Shown one piece after another: positions 52,494-63,365 of a DNA stretch of 64,000 nt. Within the stretch, counting starts at the first letter, position 1; every line of letters starts with the position of its first letter. The notes beneath the pieces were generated by a model, which was not told where the DNA came from, searched no databases, and saw nothing but the letters and a program-made list of their open reading frames with translations. The stretch is from Actinomadura livida (GTDB lineage Bacteria > Actinomycetota > Actinomycetes > Streptosporangiales > Streptosporangiaceae), in assembly GCF_014648675.1 (NCBI RefSeq), contig NZ_BMRO01000005.1:405212-469211 (forward strand), read 5' to 3'. A program made the position numbers and the translations under genes.

Positions 52494-53897
52494 TCAGCGG
52501 CGGGAACGTTCTAGGGCGTCCCAGAAGCCGCGGCGCAGCGCGTGGCGCACCTCGTCGTGCAGCAGGAAGTCGATGGGCAGCGAGGACCCCTGCAGGAGCC
52601 GTGCCTCCAGGTCGGACGGCATCCGCGGCTTGCGGGCGAGGACGGCCTCCAGCCACAGGGCGGGCGCGTCGCGGGCGACGGACTCGCCGAAGTCCTGGCC
52701 CTCCTGGTGCGCGGCCTTGACCGCGTCCGCCAGCGTCGGGGCGTTCTGCTGCGCGGGCACGTGCGAGACCTGCTGCGGGCCGGTGTAGGGGCCGGTCTGG
52801 TGGCCGCCCGACGGCATCGTCTGCGGCGGGGGCGGCGGCGACGGCGCCGGGACGGGCGACGAGGAGTACTGCGGGCCTGGGACCTGCGGCTGCGGGGGCG
52901 CCGGCGCGGGCGGCGCCGGAGCGGGAGCCGGGGCCGGGGAGGGCGGGGCCTGCGTGGAGGACGGTCCCGGCGGGGTCGCGGCGGGCTGCAGGTTCGCCTG
53001 GTGCCCGCCGGTGTTGTAGGAGGACCCGCCCGAGCCGTACGACGAGCCGCCCGAACCGTACGAGGGCCCGCTCGAACCGTAGGAGGAGCCGCCGCCGCCC
53101 GAACTGCCCGGCAGCGGCATCGGGCCGGTGCCTCCCCCGCCCGAGCCGGAGCCGCCCGGCCCGACGTTGCCGGTCATGGCCGGGCCGAGGTCGCGGACCG
53201 ACGGCGCCGACGGCACCGGCGGCTGGCTCAGCGGGGACGCCGGAGGCGGCCCGTTGTGCGAGGTCGTCTGGAGGGGGCCGAGCGCGCCGCCGTGGCCGTT
53301 GGTGCCGTGCCCGTTGGACAGCGGGCTCGTTCCGAGCGAGGAGCCGGCGGTGCCGTCCACGCCGGTGAGCAGGTTGACGTACGGGCGCAGGTGGCCGGCG
53401 CCGATCTCGATGAGGTCGTCGCACTCCTGCCGCAGCACCCGGGAGATCGTCCAGTTGCCGTCGACGGCGACGTGCACCACGGTGACGCGGACGCCGAGGT
53501 CCTGCGCGTCGGCGACGACCTGGGCGAGGTCCTCGTCCGCGCTGACCAGGACGGCGTCGGTGAGCGCGCCGTTGCGGGCGAGGGTCATCAGGTCGCGGTG
53601 GATCTCGGAGTCGACGCCTTCGCGGCGGCCGGGGCGGATGCGGCCGAGCCGCAGCTTGAGGCCGGGCAGGTCGGCGAGCGCGTCGTGCTCGGGGGAGCGG
53701 CGGCCCTCCACGGTCGCCTCGTACCAGTAGCAGCGCAGCAGCGGCATGCCCGTGCGCTCCCTGGAGAGGTTGCCCAGGAGCTGCAGGAGGCCGCCGAAGT
53801 CCCACGAGACGGTGTCGCGGTGGCGTGTGCCGTGCACCGCCATCGCGCCGTCGGCCAGCAGGTAGCCGGCGTCTACGAACAGCGCGCAGCGATCCAT
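52494..53897 (-). CDS. NYN-domain (PIN-like RNase) protein with a disordered linker
   Basis: The 467-residue protein starts with an NYN domain (about 1-180) holding the acidic residues of PIN-like nucleases: ALFVDAGYLL, EIHRDLMTLARNG and AVLVSADEDLAQVV. A low-complexity linker of about 200 residues follows, rich in Ser/Gly, with SSYGSG repeats, then Pro/Ala. The C-terminal 70 residues are helical and end with PIDFLLHDEVRHALRRGFWD, a possible protein-binding domain. It may cut RNA; the linker suggests flexible tethering. GAGGAAGGG lies upstream of the ATG at 53897. Confidence 0.85.
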   Translation of the reverse strand: MDRCALFVDAGYLLADGAMAVHGTRHRDTVSWDFGGLLQLLGNLSRERTGMPLLRCYWYEATVEGRRSPEHDALADLPGLKLRLGRIRPGRREGVDSEIHRDLMTLARNGALTDAVLVSADEDLAQVVADAQDLGVRVTVVHVAVDGNWTISRVLRQECDDLIEIGAGHLRPYVNLLTGVDGTAGSSLGTSPLSNGHGTNGHGGALGPLQTTSHNGPPPASPLSQPPVPSAPSVRDLGPAMTGNVGPGGSGSGGGGTGPMPLPGSSGGGGSSYGSSGPSYGSGGSSYGSGGSSYNTGGHQANLQPAATPPGPSSTQAPPSPAPAPAPAPPAPAPPQPQVPGPQYSSSPVPAPSPPPPPQTMPSGGHQTGPYTGPQQVSHVPAQQNAPTLADAVKAAHQEGQDFGESVARDAPALWLEAVLARKPRMPSDLEARLLQGSSLPIDFLLHDEVRHALRRGFWDALERSRR

Positions 53898-54317
53898 GCG
53901 ACACCGCCCTTCCTCAAACACGGGAGCTCACAGCGTGCTCAACCGGCGTACTGTCCGCGGGCGCCTATAGCGTAGTGAAGCACGTAAGCCCGGTAGGCCA
54001 ATACGGTGATTCGCCACTCTTTCATGGCAGGCCGCCGGTTGGCGACTCCCCGGTAACAAAGATCTCGGGAGCCGCGGCGGACGCTACCAGCCTTTTCCGG
54101 CCGGCCCTGTGGTTCTCCATGATCTTTACGGGAAGGGGCGGCTCGCGGTTCAATCGCGGGACGCCCCGTACCCGGCCTTCAACCGCGCATGGTGTGCGGC
54201 GCCGCGACCGGCCCGGCCGCCGACCCGCAGTTTCCGGTCGCAAATCGTGATGGATCGATCACGATTTGTTGTCCATTTCGCGGGCCGTGGATTTTCCGGT
54301 CGGGGCGCGCCGCGCGC
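53898..54317. other. Intergenic region with a long palindrome
   Basis: This 420-bp stretch has no convincing gene. A CTATAG element near 53969 may belong to the NYN gene promoter, and a clear inverted repeat lies at 54241. Confidence 0.5.
54241..54268. promoter_or_regulatory. 11-bp inverted repeat, candidate operator
   Basis: CAAATCGTGAT (54241-54251) and ATCACGATTTG (54258-54268) are perfect inverted copies around GGATCG. The AT-rich arms argue against a terminator and for a protein-binding site. Confidence 0.6.
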
Positions 54318-55946
54318 TCAGCCGGTTATTCTCGCCCGCGCCATCTCGGCGAGCCTGCCGCCGTCCTTCGGGGTCTCCCAGCGCACGCCGCAGTCGCGTC
54401 CCGACAGTTCGACGGTGGCGATGGCGTTGTCGAACCACGGGCCGTCGGTGAGCCGCCACCGCAGCGGCGTGGCGGGCACCTTCGCGAGCTTCGCGAGCGC
54501 GCGGAACGGCCAGCCCGTCGCCCGCGCGTACGCCAGCCGGTTCGCCCAGCGGAACACCCCGGCGAGTGGGTTGCGCAGCGGCGAGCAGACGACTTGCGAG
54601 ATCTTCGACTCGGTGCCCGGCTCGGTGACCCGCGCCAGGTACGAGTAATGGATGTCGCCGGACAGGAACGAGATGCTCGCCGGCGCCGGGCCGCGCTCGC
54701 CGCGTCCGACGGCGATGACATCGTGGGCGAGGGTGCGGAACGAGCTCTCGAAGGCCGCCCAGTGCTCCAGGTCGGCCGCCTGCCTGACCTTCTCCCCCAG
54801 CTTCGCCGCGGTCTTGCCCCAGGCGCCGCCCGCGACCGCCTCGTTCCACGACTCCGCGTGGTGGATCGTCCTGGGCAGCAGGTAGGGGAGGGAGCTCGCG
54901 ATGAGCAGGTGGTCCATGCCGCCCTGGCACTGGTCGTCCAGCCAGGCGAACTCCTCGTCGTCGAGCATGCCGCGGCGGTCGGCGGTGAGGAGCCTGGAGC
55001 AGCGGCTGTCCACGACGATCAGCCGGACGCCGCCCCAGTCGTGCGCGTAGCTCCAGCGCGTGCTGGCCGGTTCCTTGTCGGCCTTCTCCGCGAACTCGTC
55101 CAGGACGGCGCCCGCGTCGCCCGTGCTATCGGACGCCGTCCGCACCGCCTTGAAGACGGGATCCGACGCGCGGTCCTGCGGCGACATGTTGCCGAGGTGC
55201 TGGTAGATCCAGTACGAGCCGATCCCGCCGGTGATGCGGTCCCTCCACCAGGGCTGCGACCACATCTGCTGTCGCCACGTGTAGGACGTGTTCCAGTCGT
55301 CCCTGATGTCGTGGTCGTCGAAGATGGTGAACGTCGGGACTGTGGACAGCAGCCACCGCACCGCCGGGTCGTCGTACCAGGCCAGCTTGTAGAGATAGGT
55401 GTACTCCTCGTAGTTCGCGACCTCCTCGACGGGCAGTTCCCCCGGCCCGCGGTGGGCGCGGATGAACTCCCGCATCTCGTCGGTCAGCTCGTCGGCGTAG
55501 ATCTGGTCGCCGACCATGAGCAGGACGTCCGGCCAGACGACCGAGTCGCCGCCCGCGCGGAGCCGCTCGGCGAGCGAGGTGAGCGCGTCGTGCCCGAACT
55601 GCTCCACCGTCCCGGGGGAGCGGCGGCAGGAGCCGAACGAGATGCGCAGGGCGCCCGCCGGGTCCAGCGTCCTGATCTGGGACGGCGGGAACCCCGTGTC
55701 GCCCTCGGGCCAGACGGTCTCGCCGTCGGCCAGCACCTCGTAGGGGACGCGCGCGCCCGCGGCGAGGCCCTCGATCTCGATGACGGCGTAGTGGTGGCCG
55801 TGCGCGGTGAAGGTCCGGGCTGCGGCGTCCACACCGTGCTCCCGGCCGACGACCCGGACCTCGCAGGGCCGGTCGGTCTCCACCCAGATCGTCGCGGTGT
55901 GGTGACTCACGTGCCGGAGGTGCGGGCCGAGTACCAAAGCGGTCAT
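54318..55946 (-). CDS. PhoD-family alkaline phosphatase/phosphodiesterase
   Basis: The 542-residue enzyme has an N-terminal PhoD beta domain (HTATIWVETDRPCEVRV) and a metallophosphatase core with FGSCRR, MVGDQIYAD, IFDDHDIRDDW, and late FLSGDIHYSYLA, which hold the metal-binding Asp, Asn and His residues. It lacks a Tat signal, in contrast to secreted PhoD, so it is probably cytoplasmic. It would cleave phosphodiesters or monoesters. It is transcribed alone; the epimerase gene lies 70 bp upstream on the same strand. Confidence 0.92.
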   Translation of the reverse strand: MTALVLGPHLRHVSHHTATIWVETDRPCEVRVVGREHGVDAAARTFTAHGHHYAVIEIEGLAAGARVPYEVLADGETVWPEGDTGFPPSQIRTLDPAGALRISFGSCRRSPGTVEQFGHDALTSLAERLRAGGDSVVWPDVLLMVGDQIYADELTDEMREFIRAHRGPGELPVEEVANYEEYTYLYKLAWYDDPAVRWLLSTVPTFTIFDDHDIRDDWNTSYTWRQQMWSQPWWRDRITGGIGSYWIYQHLGNMSPQDRASDPVFKAVRTASDSTGDAGAVLDEFAEKADKEPASTRWSYAHDWGGVRLIVVDSRCSRLLTADRRGMLDDEEFAWLDDQCQGGMDHLLIASSLPYLLPRTIHHAESWNEAVAGGAWGKTAAKLGEKVRQAADLEHWAAFESSFRTLAHDVIAVGRGERGPAPASISFLSGDIHYSYLARVTEPGTESKISQVVCSPLRNPLAGVFRWANRLAYARATGWPFRALAKLAKVPATPLRWRLTDGPWFDNAIATVELSGRDCGVRWETPKDGGRLAEMARARITG

Positions 55947-56015
55947 GTCAGTCTCTCTAGCCGACCGGACCCCGCCGCGTCCACCGAAGCGCCATCCGGG
56001 GTTGGCGGCGCGGGA

Positions 56016-57011
56016 TCATCCGGGTCGGCGGCGCAGGAACTTCGCCTCGGTCTCCGCGTCGAGACCGACCACCGGCCGGTCGGGACGTTGCGGTGCCCGT
56101 CCGCCGATGCTCTGCAGCCACTCCCACGTGTCCGTGACCGTTTCCTGCACGGATCTGCAGCGCAAGCCCGCTGAAAGGGCCTTGGCCACGTTCCCCTGGT
56201 GCATCATGTCGTACGCCTCACCGGGCGGCAGCCAGACCGGAAGGTCGGTCCACGGCTGGATGCCCGCGTCGAGGATCTCCTTAGGAGAGGTCCACACCAG
56301 CTCAGCGTCGGATCCGGTCGCCTGGATGCACGTTTCGAGGAACTCGCCCATCGTCGTGTGCCCGGGCGGGCTGACCAGGTTGAACGGCCCGCCGAGTTCC
56401 TGCTCGACGGCGTCCAGAGTCCAGGTGGCGAGGTCCCTGGCGTCGATGTACTGCAGGCCCGCGTCGCGTGGGCCGGGGGCCAGGACCGCACCGCCTCTCG
56501 CCATGCGCGTCAGCCACCACGGCAGGCGCCCGATGTTCTCGTAGGGGCCGAGGACGAGTCCCGCCCGCACCAGCAGGGCCCGTTCGCCGAACACCTGGGT
56601 AGCTGCGAGTTCTCCCCCGCGCTTGGCCGTCGCGTAGTCGACGTCGTCGCCTTCGCCGGGGGAGCCGCCGACCACGGCGGCCTCCTCGCCGGACCCGGCC
56701 GGCGCGGGGAACTGGTAGACCGAACGGCTGGAGATGTAGGCGTACCGTCCGACGCGTCCGTCCAGGAGCCTCGCGACGTCACGCACAGCGGACGGTGCAC
56801 TCGACCAGGTGTCGACGACCGCGTCCCACTCCCCGTCGTTGAGCGCTTGGAGGCCGCCTTCCGCGGTTCGGTCGCCGTGCAGCGATGCGACTCCCTTGGG
56901 CGGCTCGTGCCGTCCCCTGTGGAAGACGGTCACCTCCCATCCCCGGGCGAGCGCGTCCTCGGTGGTGGCGCGGCCCACGAACTCCGTCCCGCCCAACATC
57001 AAAAGCCTCAT
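56016..57011 (-). CDS. NAD-dependent epimerase/dehydratase family protein
   Basis: The 331-residue protein starts MRLLMLGGTEFVGRA, an extended-SDR Rossmann start, and has the DVARLLDGRVGRYAYISS strand and a YATAKRG catalytic Tyr-xxx-Lys (VDYATAKRGGE). The C-terminal part follows the pattern of isoflavone-reductase-like SDRs. The substrate is unknown. A complex of inverted repeats (57012-57141) lies before it and the divergent SUKH gene. Confidence 0.9.
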   Translation of the reverse strand: MRLLMLGGTEFVGRATTEDALARGWEVTVFHRGRHEPPKGVASLHGDRTAEGGLQALNDGEWDAVVDTWSSAPSAVRDVARLLDGRVGRYAYISSRSVYQFPAPAGSGEEAAVVGGSPGEGDDVDYATAKRGGELAATQVFGERALLVRAGLVLGPYENIGRLPWWLTRMARGGAVLAPGPRDAGLQYIDARDLATWTLDAVEQELGGPFNLVSPPGHTTMGEFLETCIQATGSDAELVWTSPKEILDAGIQPWTDLPVWLPPGEAYDMMHQGNVAKALSAGLRCRSVQETVTDTWEWLQSIGGRAPQRPDRPVVGLDAETEAKFLRRRPG

Positions 57012-57068
57012 GGGAGAACTCTGCCCTCTGTACGTTCTGTACGGAACGGCTGCACGCTCAGAGCGGAA

Positions 57069-57111
57069 CCGTTCGGCGGTTGTACACCGGAACCGTTCAA
57101 CCGCCGAACGG
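57069..57111. promoter_or_regulatory. 14-bp inverted repeat between divergent genes
   Basis: CCGTTCGGCGGTTG (57069-57082) and CAACCGCCGAACGG (57098-57111) are perfect inverted copies. GGAACCGTTC occurs twice (57066 and 57089). It probably binds a regulator of both neighbours. Confidence 0.65.
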
Positions 57112-57141
57112 CCCGCCCGTAACCGGAGTAGCTTCACGACC

Positions 57142-57849
57142 GTGACCGATTCCTTCGACCTTGTCCGGGATCTCCCGGCCGCGCTGCGCGACCGGACGGC
57201 CGCGTGGGCGTACATCCGGGGCTTCGCCGCGACGTGGCGGACCCCGCTGGCCCCCGGCGACGGGATCCCGGACGCCGACCTGACGGCGGTCGAAGCGGCC
57301 CTGGGCGTGCGCCTCCCCGCCGCCCTCCGCGAGGCGTACGCGCTGTTCGGCCGGCGCGCCGACCTGCACAGCAACATGCACTTGCTGCTGAGCCCGGACG
57401 AGTTCTACGTGGACGACCGCAAGGAGGCGCTCGTCTTCCGCGAGGAGAACCAGGGGGCCGCTTCATGGGGCGTCCTGCTCGGCGACCTGGACAAGGCGGA
57501 CCCGCCCGTCCGCATGCGCACCGACCTGGGGGACAAGGAGGCGGAGCGCTGGGAGGGCTGGCTGGCCGCCTTCTCCACGTCCTGCATAGAGATCGTCCTC
57601 TCCGAGGCGCTCCAGGCCGACGAGCCCGTGTGCGACCACGGCGACTTCGAGGACTTCGAAGAGCTGGACCGCCGCTTCACCCGGCTGCCCTTCCCGTCGT
57701 ACCCCGAGGGTGAGGAAGGCGAGGCCTTCTACACGGCCCCGGGCCTGCTCATCTGCGACGCCGGAGGCTGGCTCTCCGTCCGCGCCGGCGACGAGGAGAC
57801 CCTGGACCGCTTCCGCGAAGACTTCCCGGCCGACTGGCTCACCTCCTGA
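57142..57849 (+). CDS. SMI1/KNR4 (SUKH) family protein
   Basis: The 235-residue protein has the SUKH pattern LTAVEAALGVRLPAALREAYA, SPDEFYVDDRKEALVFREE and a late GLLICDAGGWLSV. In bacteria such proteins are often immunity proteins against secreted toxins, but stand-alone copies are common. GTG start at 57142, seven bases after TAGCTT, so a leaderless message. A 27-bp perfect hairpin follows 30 bases after the stop. Confidence 0.85.
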   Translation: MTDSFDLVRDLPAALRDRTAAWAYIRGFAATWRTPLAPGDGIPDADLTAVEAALGVRLPAALREAYALFGRRADLHSNMHLLLSPDEFYVDDRKEALVFREENQGAASWGVLLGDLDKADPPVRMRTDLGDKEAERWEGWLAAFSTSCIEIVLSEALQADEPVCDHGDFEDFEELDRRFTRLPFPSYPEGEEGEAFYTAPGLLICDAGGWLSVRAGDEETLDRFREDFPADWLTS

Positions 57850-57878
57850 CGCAGTAGCCCACCAAGCCCCACCCGCTC

Positions 57879-57942
57879 CGTTGACTTGCGGCGTGTTGTT
57901 GTTATCCGGCCTGCCATAACAACAACACGCCGCAAGTCAACG
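57879..57942. repeat. Perfect 27-bp inverted repeat with a 10-base loop
   Basis: Bases 57879-57905 and 57916-57942 are exact reverse complements, starting CGTTGACTTGCGGCG and ending with an AT-rich TTGTTGTTAT; the loop is CCGGCCTGCC. It lies 30 bases after the SUKH gene. It is far longer than an ordinary terminator and has no U-tail. Confidence 0.9.
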
Positions 57943-58113
57943 TTGTGGGTGCTGCGCCCGTCCGCTGAGAGGTGGTTGTGGGCGGCGTGCAATGGGGTGA
58001 GGCGGGTGGTCCGTATTCCGGGGCGCAACGTTATGTGTGGGCTGACCGGTTGGCATACCTGATGGTATTTATGTCCCGCTCGATGGGAGTCGTGCGGATT
58101 TAACTGGTTGGCC

Positions 58114-58141
58114 TTGCGTGGGGCAAAGTTCGGTCTAAGGT
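58114..58141 (+). promoter_or_regulatory. Promoter of the Roadblock cluster
   Basis: TTGCGT (58114-58119) and TAAGGT (58136-58141) are 16 bases apart, about 30 bases before the first gene. Confidence 0.5.
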
Positions 58142-58172
58142 CGAGTTCCTGCAACTCTCATTCGGTGGGGGA

Positions 58173-58559
58173 ATGGGCGTGCGCATTGACGACTGCCTTG
58201 CGCGGATGATGACGATCCCGGGCGCGCAGCGGGTCACGCTGGTGGACTGCGCCAGCGGGCTCGCCGTCGCGGCCGCGGGCCGGGAGGACCTCGTCGACCA
58301 GCATGAGGACGCCGCCGGCGCGACCGACGTGGTGCGGGCCGTGCTGACCGCGCCCGCGCTCAGCGCCACCCCGGCCGGCGACGACGTCGAGGAGATCATC
58401 GTCTGCGGTACGGACGGATACCACCTATTGGCCCTCACCGGAGCGGATCTCGACGGCCATCTGTTCGTCCATTTGCTGCTCGACCGGGAAAAGGGGAATC
58501 TCGCGCTCGCCCGGCTGCGGATGCGGGGCCTCGTCGATGAAATGACAGGGCCGAAATGA
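58173..58559 (+). CDS. Roadblock/LC7-like protein 1
   Basis: The 128-residue protein shows the Roadblock alternation: a helix with DDCLARMMTIPGAQRVTLVD, ASGLAVAAAGRED, then a helix and DVEEIIVCGTDGYHLLAL and GHLFVHLLLDREKGNLALAR. Roadblock proteins bind small GTPases of the MglA/Rag type as activators or scaffolds. GGGGG precedes the ATG. It is the first of four genes, with 65 bp before the next; no GTPase gene follows. Confidence 0.8.
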   Translation: MGVRIDDCLARMMTIPGAQRVTLVDCASGLAVAAAGREDLVDQHEDAAGATDVVRAVLTAPALSATPAGDDVEEIIVCGTDGYHLLALTGADLDGHLFVHLLLDREKGNLALARLRMRGLVDEMTGPK

Positions 58560-58624
58560 CGGTGCTGAAGTGACAGGGACGAAGCGACGGAGAGCCGAAG
58601 TAGCGGGGCCGAAATGACGGACGG

Positions 58625-59299
58625 GTGACGGTGGCGGATATTCCAGAAGTCCTCGGTTCGCTGGAGCGTGCGCGCGGCACCGGTTCGCTGCGCGTCGGAG
58701 AGGAGGGTGCGCTACATATCCGCCGCGGGCTCGTCACCGGTGCCGAAAGCCGCCACGCGCCCGGCGCCGGTGGGCACGATCCCGAACTGGCGGCGCTGCT
58801 CGCGCTGTTCGACGCCGCCTATTTCCTGCTCGGCTCGGACGCCGAACCTGTCTTCACCGAGGAGCCGGTGGACGCGGCGTCCCCGGGGATCACCGTGGCG
58901 ACGCTCGTGCACGAGCAGCGCCGGCGGCGCGGGCTGCTCGACGCCGCCTGGCCGGACGGGGCCGTGGACGTCGCGCCGGTGGAGCCCGTCCGGCGCGTCC
59001 GGCGGCAGCGCGTAATCCTGACCGGCCTCCAGGCGGAGATCCTCCTCAACGCCGACGGGACGCGGACGCCGGCGGAGCTGGCGCGGGACCTCGGGCGGAC
59101 GGCCTTCGCCTGCCTCCTCGCCGTCCGCGGCCTCGCCGCCGCATCGCTGCTGCGCACCGAGGCCCCGGAACCCGAGGCGGCGCGGACCGGGACCCCGAGA
59201 CCCGGGCCGGCGCCGCGGCCGGAGCTCCCGGCCGAGTGGGCGCCGGCCGACCAGGACCTCCTCACCCGGCTCCGGACGGCGCTCGTGGAACTCGGCTGA
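58625..59299 (+). CDS. PatA N-terminal-like (DUF4388) protein
   Basis: The 224-residue protein begins with a domain of about 90 residues (ADIPEVLGSLERARGTGSLRV, GALHIRRGLVTGAES) that matches the DUF4388/PatA N-terminal fold, then a helical part and a C-terminal winged-helix-like region (LTGLQAEILLNADGTRTPAE). DUF4388 proteins are common partners of Roadblock/MglA signalling. GTG start at 58625, or at 58631. It ends two bases before the next gene. Confidence 0.7.
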   Translation: MTVADIPEVLGSLERARGTGSLRVGEEGALHIRRGLVTGAESRHAPGAGGHDPELAALLALFDAAYFLLGSDAEPVFTEEPVDAASPGITVATLVHEQRRRRGLLDAAWPDGAVDVAPVEPVRRVRRQRVILTGLQAEILLNADGTRTPAELARDLGRTAFACLLAVRGLAAASLLRTEAPEPEAARTGTPRPGPAPRPELPAEWAPADQDLLTRLRTALVELG

Positions 59300-59301
59300 C
59301 C

Positions 59302-59751
59302 GTGTGGACACTGATCGAAAGGCTGACGAAGGTGGCGAAACGAGCGGCGCCGGCGGTGCGGCTGCCGGAGGCCGAGGTGACGGCCGAGCTGAGGACGCTG
59401 CGGGCCCGCATCCCGCAGCTCACCGGGACCCTGGTCGCGTCGGCGGACGGGCTGCTCATCGCACAGGACCTGCCCGAGTCCGTCGAGCCGTCCGGCATGG
59501 CGGCCGTGACCGCGACCGGCCTCTCGCTGGCGCACCGCATCGCGCAGACCGCGCACGGCGGCGCGTTCCACGAGGTCGTGATCCGCGGCGTGGACGGCTA
59601 CGTCGTGATCTACGCCGCGGGGCCGACCGCGTCCCTCACCGTCCTCGCCGGCCCGGCCGTCAACGTCGGGCGCCTCCACCTGGAGTCCCGCCCCGCCGCC
59701 CGCGCCATCGCCGCGCACCTCGCAGGACCGCGCACCGACCACCGCACATGA
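59302..59751 (+). CDS. Roadblock/LC7 protein 2
   Basis: The 149-residue protein has an N-terminal basic helix and the Roadblock core: LTGTLVASADGLLIAQDLPE, MAAVTATGLSLAHRIAQ, HEVVIRGVDGYVVIYAAG and TVLAGPAVNVGRLHLESR. GTG start at 59302 right after the previous stop. Its core is closer to ordinary bacterial Roadblock proteins than gene 1. Confidence 0.85.
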   Translation: MWTLIERLTKVAKRAAPAVRLPEAEVTAELRTLRARIPQLTGTLVASADGLLIAQDLPESVEPSGMAAVTATGLSLAHRIAQTAHGGAFHEVVIRGVDGYVVIYAAGPTASLTVLAGPAVNVGRLHLESRPAARAIAAHLAGPRTDHRT

Positions 59752-59789
59752 CGACCACCGCACACGGCAACCACGAAAGGGGAGCACGC

Positions 59790-60161
59790 ATGTCCAACCT
59801 GGATCTCGCGCTGAAGGACATGATGGCCATCGACGGGGCGATCGGCGTCGCCGTCGTCGACTACAACAGCGGGATGGCCCTCGGCCAGCTCGGCAGCTCG
59901 AAGACCCTCGACCTCCAGGTCGCGGCGGCCGGGAACACCGAGGTCGTCCGGGCGAAGCTCCGCACCATGGAGCAGCTCGCCATCAAGGAGGAGATCGAGG
60001 ACATCCTCATCAGCATCTCCAGCCAGTACCACATCATCCGCCCGGTGACCGGACGCAAGGGCAAGGGCCTGTTCCTCTACATGGCGCTGGACCGCGCCCG
60101 CGCCAACCTCGCCATGGCCCGGCACCGGCTCCGCGACATCGAGGAGAACCTGGAGGTCTGA
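59790..60161 (+). CDS. Roadblock/LC7 protein 3
   Basis: The 123-residue protein starts MSNLDLALKDMMAIDGAIGV, with AVVDYNSGMALGQ, LDLQVAAAGNTEVVRAK and DILISISSQYHIIRPV, a Roadblock domain close to those paired with GTPases. AAAGGGG precedes the ATG. It ends the cluster before a strong terminator. Confidence 0.9.
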   Translation: MSNLDLALKDMMAIDGAIGVAVVDYNSGMALGQLGSSKTLDLQVAAAGNTEVVRAKLRTMEQLAIKEEIEDILISISSQYHIIRPVTGRKGKGLFLYMALDRARANLAMARHRLRDIEENLEV

Positions 60162-60168
60162 AGAACAC

Positions 60169-60205
60169 GTGCCCGCCGCCCCCGGGCAACGGGGGCGGCG
60201 GGCAC
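60169..60205. terminator. Terminator between the Roadblock cluster and clpB
   Basis: A perfect 15-bp stem (60169-60183 with 60191-60205, GTGCCCGCC and its complement) with a seven-base loop serves both convergent units. Confidence 0.85.
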
Positions 60206-60220
60206 AAGCCTCCGCGGGCC

Positions 60221-62818
<2,598 letters not shown>

Positions 62819-62861
62819 GTGTCCCCAGCCCCCGTGTATTGAGAAGCGGTGATATTGAGCT

Positions 62862-63317
62862 TTAGTCCCGGTTGCGTTCGTGCCAGACCACGACGCTCGT
62901 CTGCCTGATCGGCACCAGGTCGGACCCGGGCGTGCCGCCCTGCTCCCCGTGCCGGCGGCGCTGCTGCGCCAGCCGGGCCGCGACGGAACGGGTGGACTCG
63001 AGTTCCTTGGCGAGCTCCTCCAGCGCCGCGTGCGCCTTCGCGAGCTCCTCCCGGAGCCGCACGTTGTCGCGCTGCAGCCCCAGGATGTGCTTGATGCCGG
63101 ACAGGTTGATGCCCTCTTCCTGCGAGAGCCGCTGGATCTCGCGGAGCATCACGATGTCGCGCATCGAGTAGCGGCGGCCCCGTCCCGCCGTCCGGCCCGG
63201 GGACACGAGGCCCATCCGGTCGTAGGTCCGCAGCGTCTGCGGGTGCAGCCCGGACAGCTGCGCCGCCACCGAGATCACGTAGACCGGAGTGTCGTCACCG
63301 AACGGATCAGTATTCAC
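62862..63317 (-). CDS. hspR: HspR heat-shock repressor (MerR family)
   Basis: The 151-residue protein has the MerR winged helix, with [20 protein letters not shown] and [12 protein letters not shown], a following ordered [19 protein letters not shown] and a C-terminal coiled coil. HspR, bound with DnaK, represses the dnaK operon, clpB and itself through HAIR operators. GTG start at 63317. It follows dnaJ by about 50 bases, the typical actinobacterial order. Confidence 0.96.
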   Translation of the reverse strand: MNTDPFGDDTPVYVISVAAQLSGLHPQTLRTYDRMGLVSPGRTAGRGRRYSMRDIVMLREIQRLSQEEGINLSGIKHILGLQRDNVRLREELAKAHAALEELAKELESTRSVAARLAQQRRRHGEQGGTPGSDLVPIRQTSVVVWHERNRD

Positions 63318-63365
63318 GGCCCACTCCGTTCACGCGCACCCGGGAGACAACGCCACCTCATGTCG

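Larger units (their letters stand above)
57850..58172 (+). other. Intergenic region before the Roadblock cluster
   Basis: Besides the hairpin, it has the imperfect palindrome ATACCTGATGGTAT near 58056 and the promoter below. No gene is seen. Confidence 0.5.
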
